A stretch of DNA of 64,000 nucleotides from Ursus arctos (lineage: Eukaryota; Chordata; Mammalia; Carnivora; Ursidae). The notes under the pieces were generated by a model. That model had not been told where the DNA came from. It ran no database searches and worked only from the letters and a program-made list of their open reading frames with translations. The stretch spans positions 1 through 64,000 of the forward strand of contig NW_026622810.1 in the NCBI RefSeq assembly GCF_023065955.2, read 5' to 3'. The position numbers and the translations under genes are program-made. The first letter of the stretch is position 1. Each line of letters begins with the position of its first letter. Shown here piece after piece: positions 46,816-59,688 of the stretch.

Positions 46816-48496
46816 TTAACTGGACGGCCCTTTCGTTACGTGCTCGTGCACACTCTTGCCAAGGCTTCCATCTTCACCACAGGAGTGGTGAGTTGAGACG
46901 TGGTGGCTTGCAGAGTGCCCTTCTACAGAGTTAAGCAAACTGCTTTCTGTTGATGTTTTCCTCCACACTTTTACCCATGCTTCCGTTCTCATGACTGAAG
47001 ATTGTGGCATGCAAGATGCTTTGTGTACGGCGTTCTTTCATAGATTTCAGTCTGTGGCACTTTCCTTATATTTCCTTACACCCCTGTGCAAACGGTTACG
47101 TATTCACGTCTGAAGACGTGAGAGGGAAGATGGCTTCGACACAGTATTCTTTCTCAAAGATTGCTTAACTACCCTTTCCTTACAAAGCTCCATCTTCACG
47201 ACAGGAGTGATGAGTTGAGACATGGTGGCTGCACAGTGTTCTTCTACCACGTTAAGCAAAGTGCTTTATGTTGATGTTTTTGTACACTTTTGCACATGCT
47301 TCCGTTCTCATGACTGAAGATTGCGGGATGCAAGATGCTTTCTGTACGGCGTTCTTTCATAGATTTCAGTCTGTGGCACTTTCCTTATATTTCCTTACAC
47401 CCCTGTGCAAAAGTTTTCATCTTCACATCCGAAGATGTGAGATGGAAGATGGCTTCGATACAGTGATCTTTCTCAAAGATCGGTTAACGGCCCTTTCCTT
47501 ACCCTTAAATTCACACTCTGAAACAAGCTTCCATCATCGTGACAGACGGGAGGTAGAAGACACTTTGCATTCCCTCTCCTTACTGAGGGTTACGTCTATG
47601 GCATTTTCCTGAAGTTTCAACACACGTTTTGGGAAATGCGTGCGTATTCATGGGTAACGACGTTAGATCGTTGTTGCCTTCCTACAACACAGACTTGGTT
47701 CTCAATGCTACTTAGCTAGAACCTCTCCTGATGCGTTCACTCACACTTCTGCAAGTACTTCCATCTTCATTACAGAAGATGTGAGTTGGAAGATCTTCTA
47801 CAAAGGGTGTTCTTATGTGAGCATACAGCACGTGCCTTGTGTTTTAATACAAACTTTTGGAAAATACATCCATCTTCATGAAGGTAGATGGAAGTTGGAA
47901 GGTTGTCTCTAGATGGCGCTCTCTCAGTGTTCTCGGCAGGGCACTTCTCTTACCGTTCAATACAGATAGTTGACAAAACTTCTCTCTCCATGCATCAGGA
48001 TGCTTGAAGTGGCATTCTCTAACCAGAGGCTCGGTGCTCAGGGTTTAGGAAACCGCACTGAGTCACATGTTCCCTCACCCTTGAGCCAATGCTTCCAGGT
48101 TCATGAGAGAAAATGTGAGTTTCAGATGGTTTCCACAGAATTCTTCCCAAATGTTAAGTGTACAATCATTTCTTTATGCTGAGAAACGCACTTATCTGAA
48201 TGCTTCCCACTACACGATAGAAGACATGCCTCGAAGGATCGATTTGGTAAGATCCTCTCTCGAAGCAAAGTCTCAGCCACTTTCCTTCTGCTTTCAACCC
48301 AACGTGGCAAATGTTTATGTCTACGAGAGAGAAGCCGTGGGTTGTAAGAAGCAATCGATCCAGTGTTCTCATCTCCTGTTAAGTTTATGGCACTTTCCTT
48401 AAGGTTCCACACACAGGGAAGAAATCCCTGGTTGATTCATTCGTCAGGAGGTGGGTTCGGTGTTGTAGTCTATCTACACAGATTTGGGTCTCAGAA
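46816..48496 (+). repeat. Long monomer, 1681-bp type (unit 29)
   Basis: 2-bp deletion near 47925 as in units 2, 10, 13 and 17, but G at offset 20. Probably derived by exchange or conversion from a trimer-type unit. Confidence 0.95.
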
Positions 48497-50179
48497 TTAA
48501 CTGGACGGCCCTTTCGTTACGTGCTCGTGCACACTCTTGCCAAGGCTTCCATCTTCACCACAGGAGTGGTGAGTTGAGACGTGGTGGCTTGCAGAGTGCC
48601 CTTCTACAGAGTTAAGCAAACTGCTTTCTGTTGATGTTTTCCTCCACACTTTTACCCATGCTTCCGTTCTCATGACTGAAGATTGTGGCATGCAAGATGC
48701 TTTGTGTACGGCGTTCTTTCATAGATTTCAGTCTGTGGCACTTTCCTTATATTTCCTTACACCCCTGTGCAAACGGTTACGTATTCACGTCTGAAGACGT
48801 GAGAGGGAAGATGGCTTCGACACAGTATTCTTTCTCAAAGATTGCTTAACTACCCTTTCCTTACAAAGCTCCATCTTCACGACAGGAGTGATGAGTTGAG
48901 ACATGGTGGCTGCACAGTGTTCTTCTACCACGTTAAGCAAAGTGCTTTATGTTGATGTTTTTGTACACTTTTGCACATGCTTCCGTTCTCATGACTGAAG
49001 ATTGCGGGATGCAAGATGCTTTCTGTACGGCGTTCTTTCATAGATTTCAGTCTGTGGCACTTTCCTTATATTTCCTTACACCCCTGTGCAAAAGTTTTCA
49101 TCTTCACATCCGAAGATGTGAGATGGAAGATGGCTTCGATACAGTGATCTTTCTCAAAGATCGGTTAACGGCCCTTTCCTTACCCTTAAATTCACACTCT
49201 GAAACAAGCTTCCATCATCGTGACAGACGGGAGGTAGAAGACACTTTGCATTCCCTCTCCTTACTGAGGGTTACGTCTATGGCATTTTCCTGAAGTTTCA
49301 ACACACGTTTTGGGAAATGCGTGCGTATTCATGGGTAACGACGTTAGATCGTTGTTGCCTTCCTACAACACAGACTTGGTTCTCAATGCTACTTAGCTAG
49401 AACCTCTCCTGATGCGTTCACTCACACTTCTGCAAGTACTTCCATCTTCATTACAGAAGATGTGAGTTGGAAGATCTTCTACAAAGGGTGTTCTTATGTG
49501 AGCATACAGCACGTGCCTTGTGTTTTAATACAAACTTTTGGAAAATACATCCATCTTCATGAAGGTAGATGGAAGTTGGAAGGTTGTCTCTAGATGGCGC
49601 TCTCTCTTAGTGTTCTCGGCAGGGCACTTCTCTTACCGTTCAATACAGATAGTTGACAAAACTTCTCTCTCCATGCATCAGGATGCTTGAAGTGGCATTC
49701 TCTAACCAGAGGCTCGGTGCTCAGGGTTTAGGAAACCGCACTGAGTCACATGTTCCCTCACCCTTGAGCCAATGCTTCCAGGTTCATGAGAGAAAATGTG
49801 AGTTTCAGATGGTTTCCACAGAATTCTTCCCAAATGTTAAGTGTACAATCATTTCTTTATGCTGAGAAACGCACTTATCTGAATGCTTCCCACTACACGA
49901 TAGAAGACATGCCTCGAAGGATCGATTTGGTAAGATCCTCTCTCGAAGCAAAGTCTCAGCCACTTTCCTTCTGCTTTCAACCCAACGTGGCAAATGTTTA
50001 TGTCTACGAGAGAGAAGCCGTGGGTTGTAAGAAGCAATCGATCCAGTGTTCTCATCTCCTGTTAAGTTTATGGCACTTTCCTTAAGGTTCCACACACAGG
50101 GAAGAAATCCCTGGTTGATTCATTCGTCAGGAGGTGGGTTCGGTGTTGTAGTCTATCTACACAGATTTGGGTCTCAGAA
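48497..50179 (+). repeat. Long monomer, 1683-bp type (unit 30)
   Basis: Standard full-length L unit with TTCTTCCC, GATAG and GTTCCAC. Confidence 0.95.
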
Positions 50180-51861
50180 TTAACTGGACGGCCCTTTCGT
50201 TATGTGCTCGTGCACACTCTTGCCAAGGCTTCCATCTTCACCACAGGAGTGGTGAGTTGAGACGTGGTGGCTTGCAGAGTGCCCTTCTACAGAGTTAAGC
50301 AAACTGCTTTCTGTTGATGTTTTCCTCCACACTTTTACCCATGCTTCCGTTCTCATGACTGAAGATTGTGGCATGCAAGATGCTTTGTGTACGGCGTTCT
50401 TTCATAGATTTCAGTCTGTGGCACTTTCCTTATATTTCCTTACACCCCTGTGCAAACGGTTACGTATTCACGTCTGAAGACGTGAGAGGGAAGATGGCTT
50501 CGACACAGTATTCTTTCTCAAAGATTGCTTAACTACCCTTTCCTTACAAAGCTCCATCTTCACGACAGGAGTGATGAGTTGAGACATGGTGGCTGCACAG
50601 TGTTCTTCTACCACGTTAAGCAAAGTGCTTTATGTTGATGTTTTTGTACACTTTTGCACATGCTTCCGTTCTCATGACTGAAGATTGCGGGATGCAAGAT
50701 GCTTTCTGTACGGCGTTCTTTCATAGATTTCAGTCTGTGGCACTTTCCTTATATTTCCTTACACCCCTGTGCAAAAGTTTTCATCTTCACATCCGAAGAT
50801 GTGAGATGGAAGATGGCTTTGATACAGTGATCTTTCTCAAAGATCGGTTAACGGCCCTTTCCTTACCCTTAAATTCACACTCTGAAACAAGCTTCCATCA
50901 TCGTGACAGACGGGAGGTAGAAGACACTTTGCATTCCCTCTCCTTACTGAGGGTTACGTCTATGGCATTTTCCTGAAGTTTCAACACACGTTTTGGGAAA
51001 TGCGTGCGTATTCATGGGTAACGACGTTAGATCGTTGTTGCCTTCCTACAACACAGACTTGGTTCTCAATGCTACTTAGCTAGAACCTCTCCTGATGCGT
51101 TCACTCACACTTCTGCAAGTACTTCCATCTTCATTACAGAAGATGTGAGTTGGAAGATCTTCTACAAAGGGTGTTCTTATGTGAGCATACAGCACGTGCC
51201 TTGTGTTTTAATACAAACTTTTGGAAAATACATCCATCTTCATGAAGGTAGATGGAAGTTGGAAGGTTGTCTCTAGATGGCGCTCTCTCTTAGTGTTCTC
51301 GGCAGGGCACTTCTCTTACCGTTCAATACAGATAGTTGACAAAACTTCTCTCTCCATGCATCAGGATGCTTGAAGTGGCATTCTCTAACCAGAGGCTCGG
51401 TGCTCAGGGTTTAGGAAACCGCACTGAGTCACATGTTCCCTCACCCTTGAGCCAATGCTTCCAGGTTCATGAGAGAAAATGTGAGTTTCAGATGGTTTCC
51501 ACAGAATTCTTTCCAAATGTTAAGTGTACAATCATTTCTTTATGCTGAGAAACGCACTTATCTGAATGCTTCCCACTACACGATAGAAGACATGCCTCGA
51601 AGGATCGATTTGGTAAGATCCTCTCTCGAAGCAAAGTCTCAGCCACTTTCCTTCTGCTTTCAACCCAACGTGGCAAATGTTTATGTCTACGAGAGAGAAG
51701 CCGTGGGTTGTAAGAAGCAATCGATCCAGTGTTCTCATCTCCTGTTAAGTTTATGGCACTTTCCTTAATGTTCACACACAGGGAAGAAATCCCTGGTTGA
51801 TTCATTCGTCAGGAGGTGGGTTCGGTGTTGTAGTCTATCTACACAGATTTGGGTCTCAGAA
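50180..51861 (+). repeat. Long monomer, 1682-bp tetramer type (unit 31)
   Basis: Carries both T at 50203 (as unit 23) and T at 50820 (as unit 27), plus the CTTAATGTTCAC right end. Confidence 0.95.
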
Positions 51862-52149
51862 TTAACTGGACGGCCCTTTCGTTACGTGCTCGTGCACACT
51901 CTTGCCAAGGCTTCCATCTTCACCACAGGAGTGGTGAGTTGAGACGTGGTGGCTTGCAGAGTGCCCTTCTACAGAGTTAAGCAAACTGCTTTCTGTTGAT
52001 GTTTTCCTCCACACTTTTACCCATGCTTCCGTTCTCATGACTGAAGATTGTGGGATGCAAGATGCTTTGTGTATGGCGTTCTTTCATAGATTTCAGTCTG
52101 TGGCACTTTCCTTATATTTCCTTACACCGCTGAGCAAAAGGTTTCATAG

Positions 52150-52167
52150 TCACGTCCGAAGACGTGA
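52150..52167. other. Dyad in an S2 unit (unit 32)
   Basis: TCACGTC-CGAA-GACGTGA, as at 39272-39289. Confidence 0.86.
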
Positions 52168-52335
52168 GAGGGAAGATGGCTTCGATATTGTTTTATTTAT
52201 CAAGGATTGGTTAACAGCACATTCCTTTGCACTTTAATTCACACTCTGAAACATGCTTCCATCATCACGACAGACGATCTGAGTTGGAATACCATTTGCT
52301 TACACTCTTCTTACTGAGAGTTTCTTCTATGGCAG

Positions 52336-52377
52336 TTTTTTATCGCTTTTTTATCGCTTTTTTATCGCTTTTTATCG
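52336..52377 (+). repeat. 11-bp T-rich microsatellite (unit 32)
   Basis: Same tract and copy number as the other S units. Confidence 0.92.
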
Positions 52378-53253
52378 TTGACACGTACAGGGAAACGCGT
52401 GTTTATTCATGGTTCACGATATTAAATCGATGTTGCCTTCCTACAACACAGACTTGGTTCTCACAGCTGCTAAGCTAGAACCTCTCCTGATGCGTTCCCT
52501 AACACTTCTGCAAGTTCGTCTGTGTTCATTTTAGAAGATGTGAGTTGGGATGATCTTTTCCAAAGGGTGTTCTTAAGTGATCCTATGCACCTTCCTTGTG
52601 TTTTCATGCACACTTTTGAAAAATACCGCCATCCTCATGAAGGTAGATGGGATTTGGAAGGTTTTCTCTAATGTGCTCTTTTTTAGTGTTCAGCGAAGGA
52701 CACTTCTCTTACTGTTCATCACACATAACTGAGAAAGCTTCTCTCTCCGTGCATCAGGCTGCTTGAAGTGGCATTCTCTATCCAGATGCTCGGTGCTCAG
52801 GGTTTAGGAAACCGCACTGAGTCACATGTTCCCTCACCCTTGAGCCAATGCTTCCAGGTTCATGAGAGAAAATGTGGTTTTCCGATGGTTTCCACGGAAT
52901 TCGTTCCAAAGGTTAAGTGTACAATCATTTTTTATGCTGAGAAATACACTTATCTGAATGCTTCCCACTACACGTTAGAAGACGTCCCTCGAAGGATCGA
53001 TTTGGTAAGATCCTCTCTCGAAGCAAAGTCTCAGCCACTTTCCTTCTGCTTTCAACCCAACGTGGCAAATGTTTATGTCTACGAGAGAGAAGCCGTGGGT
53101 TGTAAGAAGCAATCGATCCAGTGTTCTCATCTCCTGTTAAGTTTATGGCTCTTTCCTTAAGGTTCACACACAGGGAAGAAATCCCTGGTTGATTCATTCG
53201 TCAGGAGGTGGGTTCGGTGTTGTAGTCTATCTACACAGATTTGGGTCTCAGAA

Positions 53254-54935
53254 TTAACTGGACGGCCCTTTCGTTACGTGCTCGTGCACACTCTTGCCAA
53301 GGCTTCCATCTTCACCACAGGAGTGGTGAGTTGAGACGTGGTGGCTTGCAGAGTGCCCTTCTACAGAGTTAAGCAAACTGCTTTCTGTTGATGTTTTCCT
53401 CCACACTTTTACCCATGCTTCCGTTCTCATGACTGAAGATTGTGGCATGCAAGATGCTTTGTGTACGGCGTTCTTTCATAGATTTCAGTCTGTGGCACTT
53501 TCCTTATATTTCCTTACACCCCTGTGCAAACGGTTACGTATTCACGTCTGAAGACGTGAGAGGGAAGATGGCTTCGACACAGTATTCTTTCTCAAAGATT
53601 GCTTAACTACCCTTTCCTTACAAAGCTCCATCTTCACGACAGGAGTGATGAGTTGAGACATGGTGGCTGCACAGTGTTCTTCTACCACGTTAAGCAAAGT
53701 GCTTTATGTTGATGTTTTTGTACACTTTTGCACATGCTTCCGTTCTCATGACTGAAGATTGCGGGATGCAAGATGCTTTCTGTACGGCGTTCTTTCATAG
53801 ATTTCAGTCTGTGGCACTTTCCTTATATTTCCTTACACCCCTGTGCAAAAGTTTTCATCTTCACATCCGAAGATGTGAGATGGAAGATGGCTTCGATACA
53901 GTGATCTTTCTCAAAGATCGGTTAACGGCCGTTTCCTTACCCTTAAATTCACACTCTGAAACAAGCTTCCATCATCGTGACAGACGGGAGGTAGAAGACA
54001 CTTTGCATTCCCTCTCCTTACTGAGGGTTACGTCTATGGCATTTTCCTGAAGTTTCAACACACGTTTTGGGAAATGCGTGCGTATTCATGGGTAACGACG
54101 TTAGATCGTTGTTGCCTTCCTACAACACAGACTTGGTTCTCAATGCTACTTAGCTAGAACCTCTCCTGATGCGTTCACTCACACTTCTGCAAGTACTTCC
54201 ATCTTCATTACAGAAGATGTGAGTTGGAAGATCTTCTACAAAGGGTGTTCTTATGTGAGCATACAGCACGTGCCTTGTGTTTTAATACAAACTTTTGGAA
54301 AATACATCCATCTTCATGAAGGTAGATGGAAGTTGGAAGGTTGTCTCTAGATGGCGCTCTCTCTTAGTGTTCTCGGCAGGGCACTTCTCTTACCGTTCAA
54401 TACAGATAGTTGACAAAACTTCTCTCTCCATGCATCAGGATGCTTGAAGTGGCATTCTCTATCCAGAGGCTCGGTGCTCAGGGTTTAGGAAACCGCACTG
54501 AGTCACATGTTCCCTCACCCTTGAGCCAATGCTTCCAGGTTCATGAGAGAAAATGTGGTTTTCCGATGGTTTCCACGGAATTCGTTCCAAATGTTAAGTG
54601 TACAATCATTTCTTTATGCTGAGAAATACACTTATCTGAATGCTTCCCACTACACGTTAGAAGACATCCCTCGAAGGATCGATTTGGTAAGATCCTCTCT
54701 CGAAGCAAAGTCTCAGCCACTTTCCTTCTGCTTTCAACCCAACGTGGCAAATGTTTATGTCTACGAGAGAGAAGCCGTGGGTTGTAAGAAGCAATCGATC
54801 CAGTATTCTCATCTCCTGTTAAGTTTATGGCTCTTTCCTTAAGGTTCACACACAGGGAAGAAATCCCTGGTTGATTCATTCGTCAGGAGGTGGGTTCGGT
54901 GTTGTAGTCTATCTACACAGATTTGGGTCTCAGAA
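53254..54935 (+). repeat. Long monomer with S-like right end, 1682 bp (unit 33)
   Basis: Private G near 53931 (GGCCGTTTCC for GGCCCTTTCC), ATCCAG at offset 1209, then GGTTTTCCGATGG followed by CCAAATG and TGTACAATC. It therefore mixes S-like and L-like bases in one block and is an independent chimera from units 12, 15 and 19. Confidence 0.93.
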
Positions 54936-56618
54936 TTAACTGGACGGCCCTTTCGTTACGTGCTCGTGCACACTCTTGCCAAGGCTTCCATCTTCACCAC
55001 AGGAGTGGTGAGTTGAGACGTGGTGGCTTGCAGAGTGCCCTTCTACAGAGTTAAGCAAACTGCTTTCTGTTGATGTTTTCCTCCACACTTTTACCCATGC
55101 TTCCGTTCTCATGACTGAAGATTGTGGCATGCAAGATGCTTTGTGTACGGCGTTCTTTCATAGATTTCAGTCTGTGGCACTTTCCTTATATTTCCTTACA
55201 CCCCTGTGCAAACGGTTACGTATTCACGTCTGAAGACGTGAGAGGGAAGATGGCTTCGACACAGTATTCTTTCTCAAAGATTGCTTAACTACCCTTTCCT
55301 TACAAAGCTCCATCTTCACGACAGGAGTGATGAGTTGAGACATGGTGGCTGCACAGTGTTCTTCTACCACGTTAAGCAAAGTGCTTTATGTTGATGTTTT
55401 TGTACACTTTTGCACATGCTTCCGTTCTCATGACTGAAGATTGCGGGATGCAAGATGCTTTCTGTACGGCGTTCTTTCATAGATTTCAGTCTGTGGCACT
55501 TTCCTTATATTTCCTTACACCCCTGTGCAAAAGTTTTCATCTTCACATCCGAAGATGTGAGATGGAAGATGGCTTCGATACAGTGATCTTTCTCAAAGAT
55601 CGGTTAACGGCCCTTTCCTTACCCTTAAATTCACACTCTGAAACAAGCTTCCATCATCGTGACAGACGGGAGGTAGAAGACACTTTGCATTCCCTCTCCT
55701 TACTGAGGGTTACGTCTATGGCATTTTCCTGAAGTTTCAACACACGTTTTGGGAAATGCGTGCGTATTCATGGGTAACGACGTTAGATCGTTGTTGCCTT
55801 CCTACAACACAGACTTGGTTCTCAATGCTACTTAGCTAGAACCTCTCCTGATGCGTTCACTCACACTTCTGCAAGTACTTCCATCTTCATTACAGAAGAT
55901 GTGAGTTGGAAGATCTTCTACAAAGGGTGTTCTTATGTGAGCATACAGCACGTGCCTTGTGTTTTAATACAAACTTTTGGAAAATACATCCATCTTCATG
56001 AAGGTAGATGGAAGTTGGAAGGTTGTCTCTAGATGGCGCTCTCTCTTAGTGTTCTCGGCAGGGCACTTCTCTTACCGTTCAATACAGATAGTTGACAAAA
56101 CTTCTCTCTCCATGCATCAGGATGCTTGAAGTGGCATTCTCTAACCAGAGGCTCGGTGCTCAGGGTTTAGGAAACCGCACTGAGTCACATGTTCCCTCAC
56201 CCTTGAGCCAATGCTTCCAGGTTCATGAGAGAAAATGTGAGTTTCAGATGGTTTCCACAGAATTCTTCCCAAATGTTAAGTGTACAATCATTTCTTTATG
56301 CTGAGAAACGCACTTATCTGAATGCTTCCCACTACACGATAGAAGACATGCCTCGAAGGATCGATTTGGTAAGATCCTCTCTCGAAGCAAAGTCTCAGCC
56401 ACTTTCCTTCTGCTTTCAACCCAACGTGGCAAATGTTTATGTCTACGAGAGAGAAGCCGTGGGTTGTAAGAAGCAATCGATCCAGTGTTCTCATCTCCTG
56501 TTAAGTTTATGGCACTTTCCTTAAGGTTCCACACACAGGGAAGAAATCCCTGGTTGATTCATTCGTCAGGAGGTGGGTTCGGTGTTGTAGTCTATCTACA
56601 CAGATTTGGGTCTCAGAA
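54936..56618 (+). repeat. Long monomer, 1683-bp type (unit 34)
   Basis: Standard full-length L unit separating unit 33 from the terminal dimer block. Confidence 0.95.
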
Positions 56619-58295
56619 TTAACTGGACGGCCCTTTCGTTACGTGCTCGTGCACACTCTTGCCAAGGCTTCCATCTTCACCACAGGAGTGGTGAGTTGAG
56701 ACGTGGTGGCTTGCAGAGTGCCCTTCTACAGAGTTAAGCAAACTGCTTTCTGTTGATGTTTTCCTCCACACTTTTACCCATGCTTCCGTTCTCATGACTG
56801 AAGATTGTGGCATGCAAGATGCTTTGTGTACGGCGTTCTTTCATAGATTTCAGTCTGTGGCACTTTCCTTATATTTCCTTACACCCCTGTGCAAACGGTT
56901 ACGTATTCACGTCTGAAGACGTGAGAGGGAAGATGGCTTCGACACAGTATTCTTTCTCAAAGATTGCTTAACTACCCTTTCCTTACAAAGCTCCATCTTC
57001 ACGACAGGAGTGATGAGTTGAGACATGGTGGCTGCACAGTGTTCTTCTACCACGTTAAGCAAAGTGCTTTATGTTGATGTTTTTGTACACTTTTGCACAT
57101 GCTTCCGTTCTCATGACTGAAGATTGCGGGATGCAAGATGCTTTCTGTACGGCGTTCTTTCATAGATTTCAGTCTGTGGCACTTTCCTTATATTTCCTTA
57201 CACCCCTGTGCAAAAGTTTTCATCTTCACATCCGAAGATGTGAGATGGAAGATGGCTTCGATACAGTGATCTTTCTCAAAGATCGGTTAACGGCCCTTTC
57301 CTTACCCTTAAATTCACACTCTGAAACAAGCTTCCATCATCGTGACAGACGGGAGGTAGAAGACACTTTGCATTCCCTCTCCTTACTGAGGGTTACGTCT
57401 ATGGCATTTTCCTGAAGTTTCAACACACGTTTTGGGAAATGCGTGCGTATTCATGGGTAACGACGTTAGATCGTTGTTGCCTTCCTACAACACAGACTTG
57501 GTTCTCAATGCTACTTAGCTAGAACCTCTCCTGATGCGTTCACTCACACTTCTGCAAGTACTTCCATCTTCATTACAGAAGATGTGAGTTGGAAGATCTT
57601 CTACAAAGGGTGTTCTTATGTGAGCATACAGCACGTGCCTTGTGTTTTAATACAAACTTTTGGAAAATACATCCATCTTCATGAAGGTAGATGGAAGTTG
57701 GAAGGTTGTCTCTAGATGGCGCTCTCTCTTAGTGTTCTCGGCAGGGCACTTCTCTTACCGTTCAATACAGATAGTTGACAAAACTTCTCTCTCCATGCAT
57801 CAGGATGCTTGAAGTGGCATTCTCTATCCAGAGGCTCGGTGCTCAGGGTTTAGGAAACCGCACTGAGTCACATGTTCCCTCACCCTTGAGCCAATGCTTC
57901 CAGGTTCATGAGAGAAAATGTGAGTTTCAGATGGTTTCCACAGAATTCTTTCCAAATGTTAAGTGTACAATCATTTCTTTATGCTGAGAAACGCACTTAT
58001 CTGAATGCTTCCCACTACACAAGACATGCCTCGAAGGATCGATTTGGTAAGATCCTCTCTCGAAGCAAAGTCTCAGCCACTTTCCTTCTGCTTTCAACCC
58101 AACGTGGCAAATGTTTATGTCTACGAGAGAGAAGCCGTGGGTTGTAAGAAGCAATCGATCCAGTGTTCTCATCTCCTGTTAAGTTTATGGCTCTTTCCTT
58201 AAGGTTCACACACAGGGAAGAAATCCCTGGTTGATTCATTCGTCAGGAGGTGGGTTCGGTGTTGTAGTCTATCTACACAGATTTGGGTCTCAGAA
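56619..58295 (+). repeat. Long monomer, 1677-bp type with ATCCAG (unit 35)
   Basis: 5-bp deletion near 58020, GGCTCTT/GTTCAC end and ATCCAG, as in unit 3. Confidence 0.95.
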
Positions 58296-59688
58296 TTAAC
58301 TGGACGGCCCTTTCTTTACGTGCTCGTGCACACTCTTGCCAAGGCTTCCATCTTCACCACAGGAGTGGTGAGTTGAGACGTGGTGGCTTGCAGAGTGCCC
58401 TTCTACAGAGTTAAGCAAACTGCTTTCTGTTGATGTTTTCCTCCACACTTTTACCCATGCTTCCGTTCTCATGACTGAAGATTGTGGCATGCAAGATGCT
58501 TTGTGTACGGCGTTCTTTCATAGATTTCAGTCTGTGGCACTTTCCTTATATTTCCTTACACCCCTGTGCAAACGGTTACGTATTCACGTCTGAAGACGTG
58601 AGAGGGAAGATGGCTTCGATATTGTTTTATTTATCAAGGATTGGTTAACAGCACATTCCTTTGCACTTTAATTCACACTCTGAAACATGCTTCCATCATC
58701 ACGACAGACGATCTGAGTTGGAATACCATTTGCTTACACTCTTATTACTGAGAGTTTCTTCTATGGCAGTTTTTTATCGCTTTTTTATCGCTTTTTTATC
58801 GCTTTTTATCGTTGACACGTACAGGGAAACGCGTGTTTATTCATGGTTCACGATATTAAATCGATGTTGCCTTCCTACAACACAGACTTGGTTCTCACAG
58901 CTGCTAAGCTAGAACCTCTCCTGATGCGTTCCCTAACACTTCTGCAAGTTCGTCTGTGTTCATTTTAGAAGATGTGAGTTGGGATGATCTTTTCCAAAGG
59001 GTGTTCTTAAGTGATCCTATGCACCTTCCTTGTGTTTTCATGCACACTTTTGAAAAATACCGCCATCCTCATGAAGGTAGATGGGATTTGGAAGGTTTTC
59101 TCTAATGTGCTCTTTTTTAGTGTTCAGCGAAGGACACTTCTCTTACTGTTCATCACACATAACTGAGAAAGCTTCTCTCTCCGTGCATCAGGCTGCTTGA
59201 AGTGGCATTCTCTATCCAGATGCTCGGTGCTCAGGGTTTAGGAAACCGCACTGAGTCACATGTTCCCTCACCCTTGAGCCAATGCTTCCAGGTTCATGAG
59301 AGAAAATGTGGTTTTCCGATGGTTTCCACGGAATTCGTTCCAAAGGTTAAGTGTACAATCATTTCTTTATGCTGAGAAATACACTTATCTGAATGCTTCC
59401 CACTACACGTTAGAAGACATCCCTCGAAGGATCGATTTGGTAAGATCCTCTCTCGAAGCAAAGTCTCAGCCACTTTCCTTCTGCTTTCAACCCAACGTGG
59501 CAAATGTTTATGTCTACGAGAGAGAAGCCGTGGGTTGTAAGAAGCAATCGATCCAGTATTCTCATCTCCTGTTAAGTTTATGGCTCTTTCCTTAAGGTTC
59601 ACACACAGGGAAGAAATCCCTGGTTGATTCATTCGTCAGGAGGTGGGTTCGGTGTTGTAGTCTATCTACACAGATTTGGGTCTCAGAA
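58296..59688 (+). repeat. Short monomer, S1 type, 1393 bp (unit 36)
   Basis: T at offset 20, the S switch, GGTTTTCCGATGG, GTTAGAAGACATCCC and CAGTATTCTC, as in unit 4. Confidence 0.95.
58770..58811 (+). repeat. 11-bp T-rich microsatellite (unit 36)
   Basis: Same tract and copy number as the other S units. Confidence 0.92.

Larger units (their letters stand above)
46816..53253 (+). repeat. 6438-bp L-L-L-S2 tetramer, copy 3
   Basis: Same order as copies 1 and 2. The first member has the 2-bp deletion (1681 bp), hence 6438 bp. Confidence 0.92.
51862..53253 (+). repeat. Short monomer, S2 type, 1392 bp (unit 32)
   Basis: Same S2 markers as units 24 and 28; last S2 unit in the window. Confidence 0.95.
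56619..59688 (+). repeat. 3070-bp L-S1 dimer, copy 2
   Basis: Units 35 and 36; same markers as 4541-7610 and directly followed by copy 3. Confidence 0.9.
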
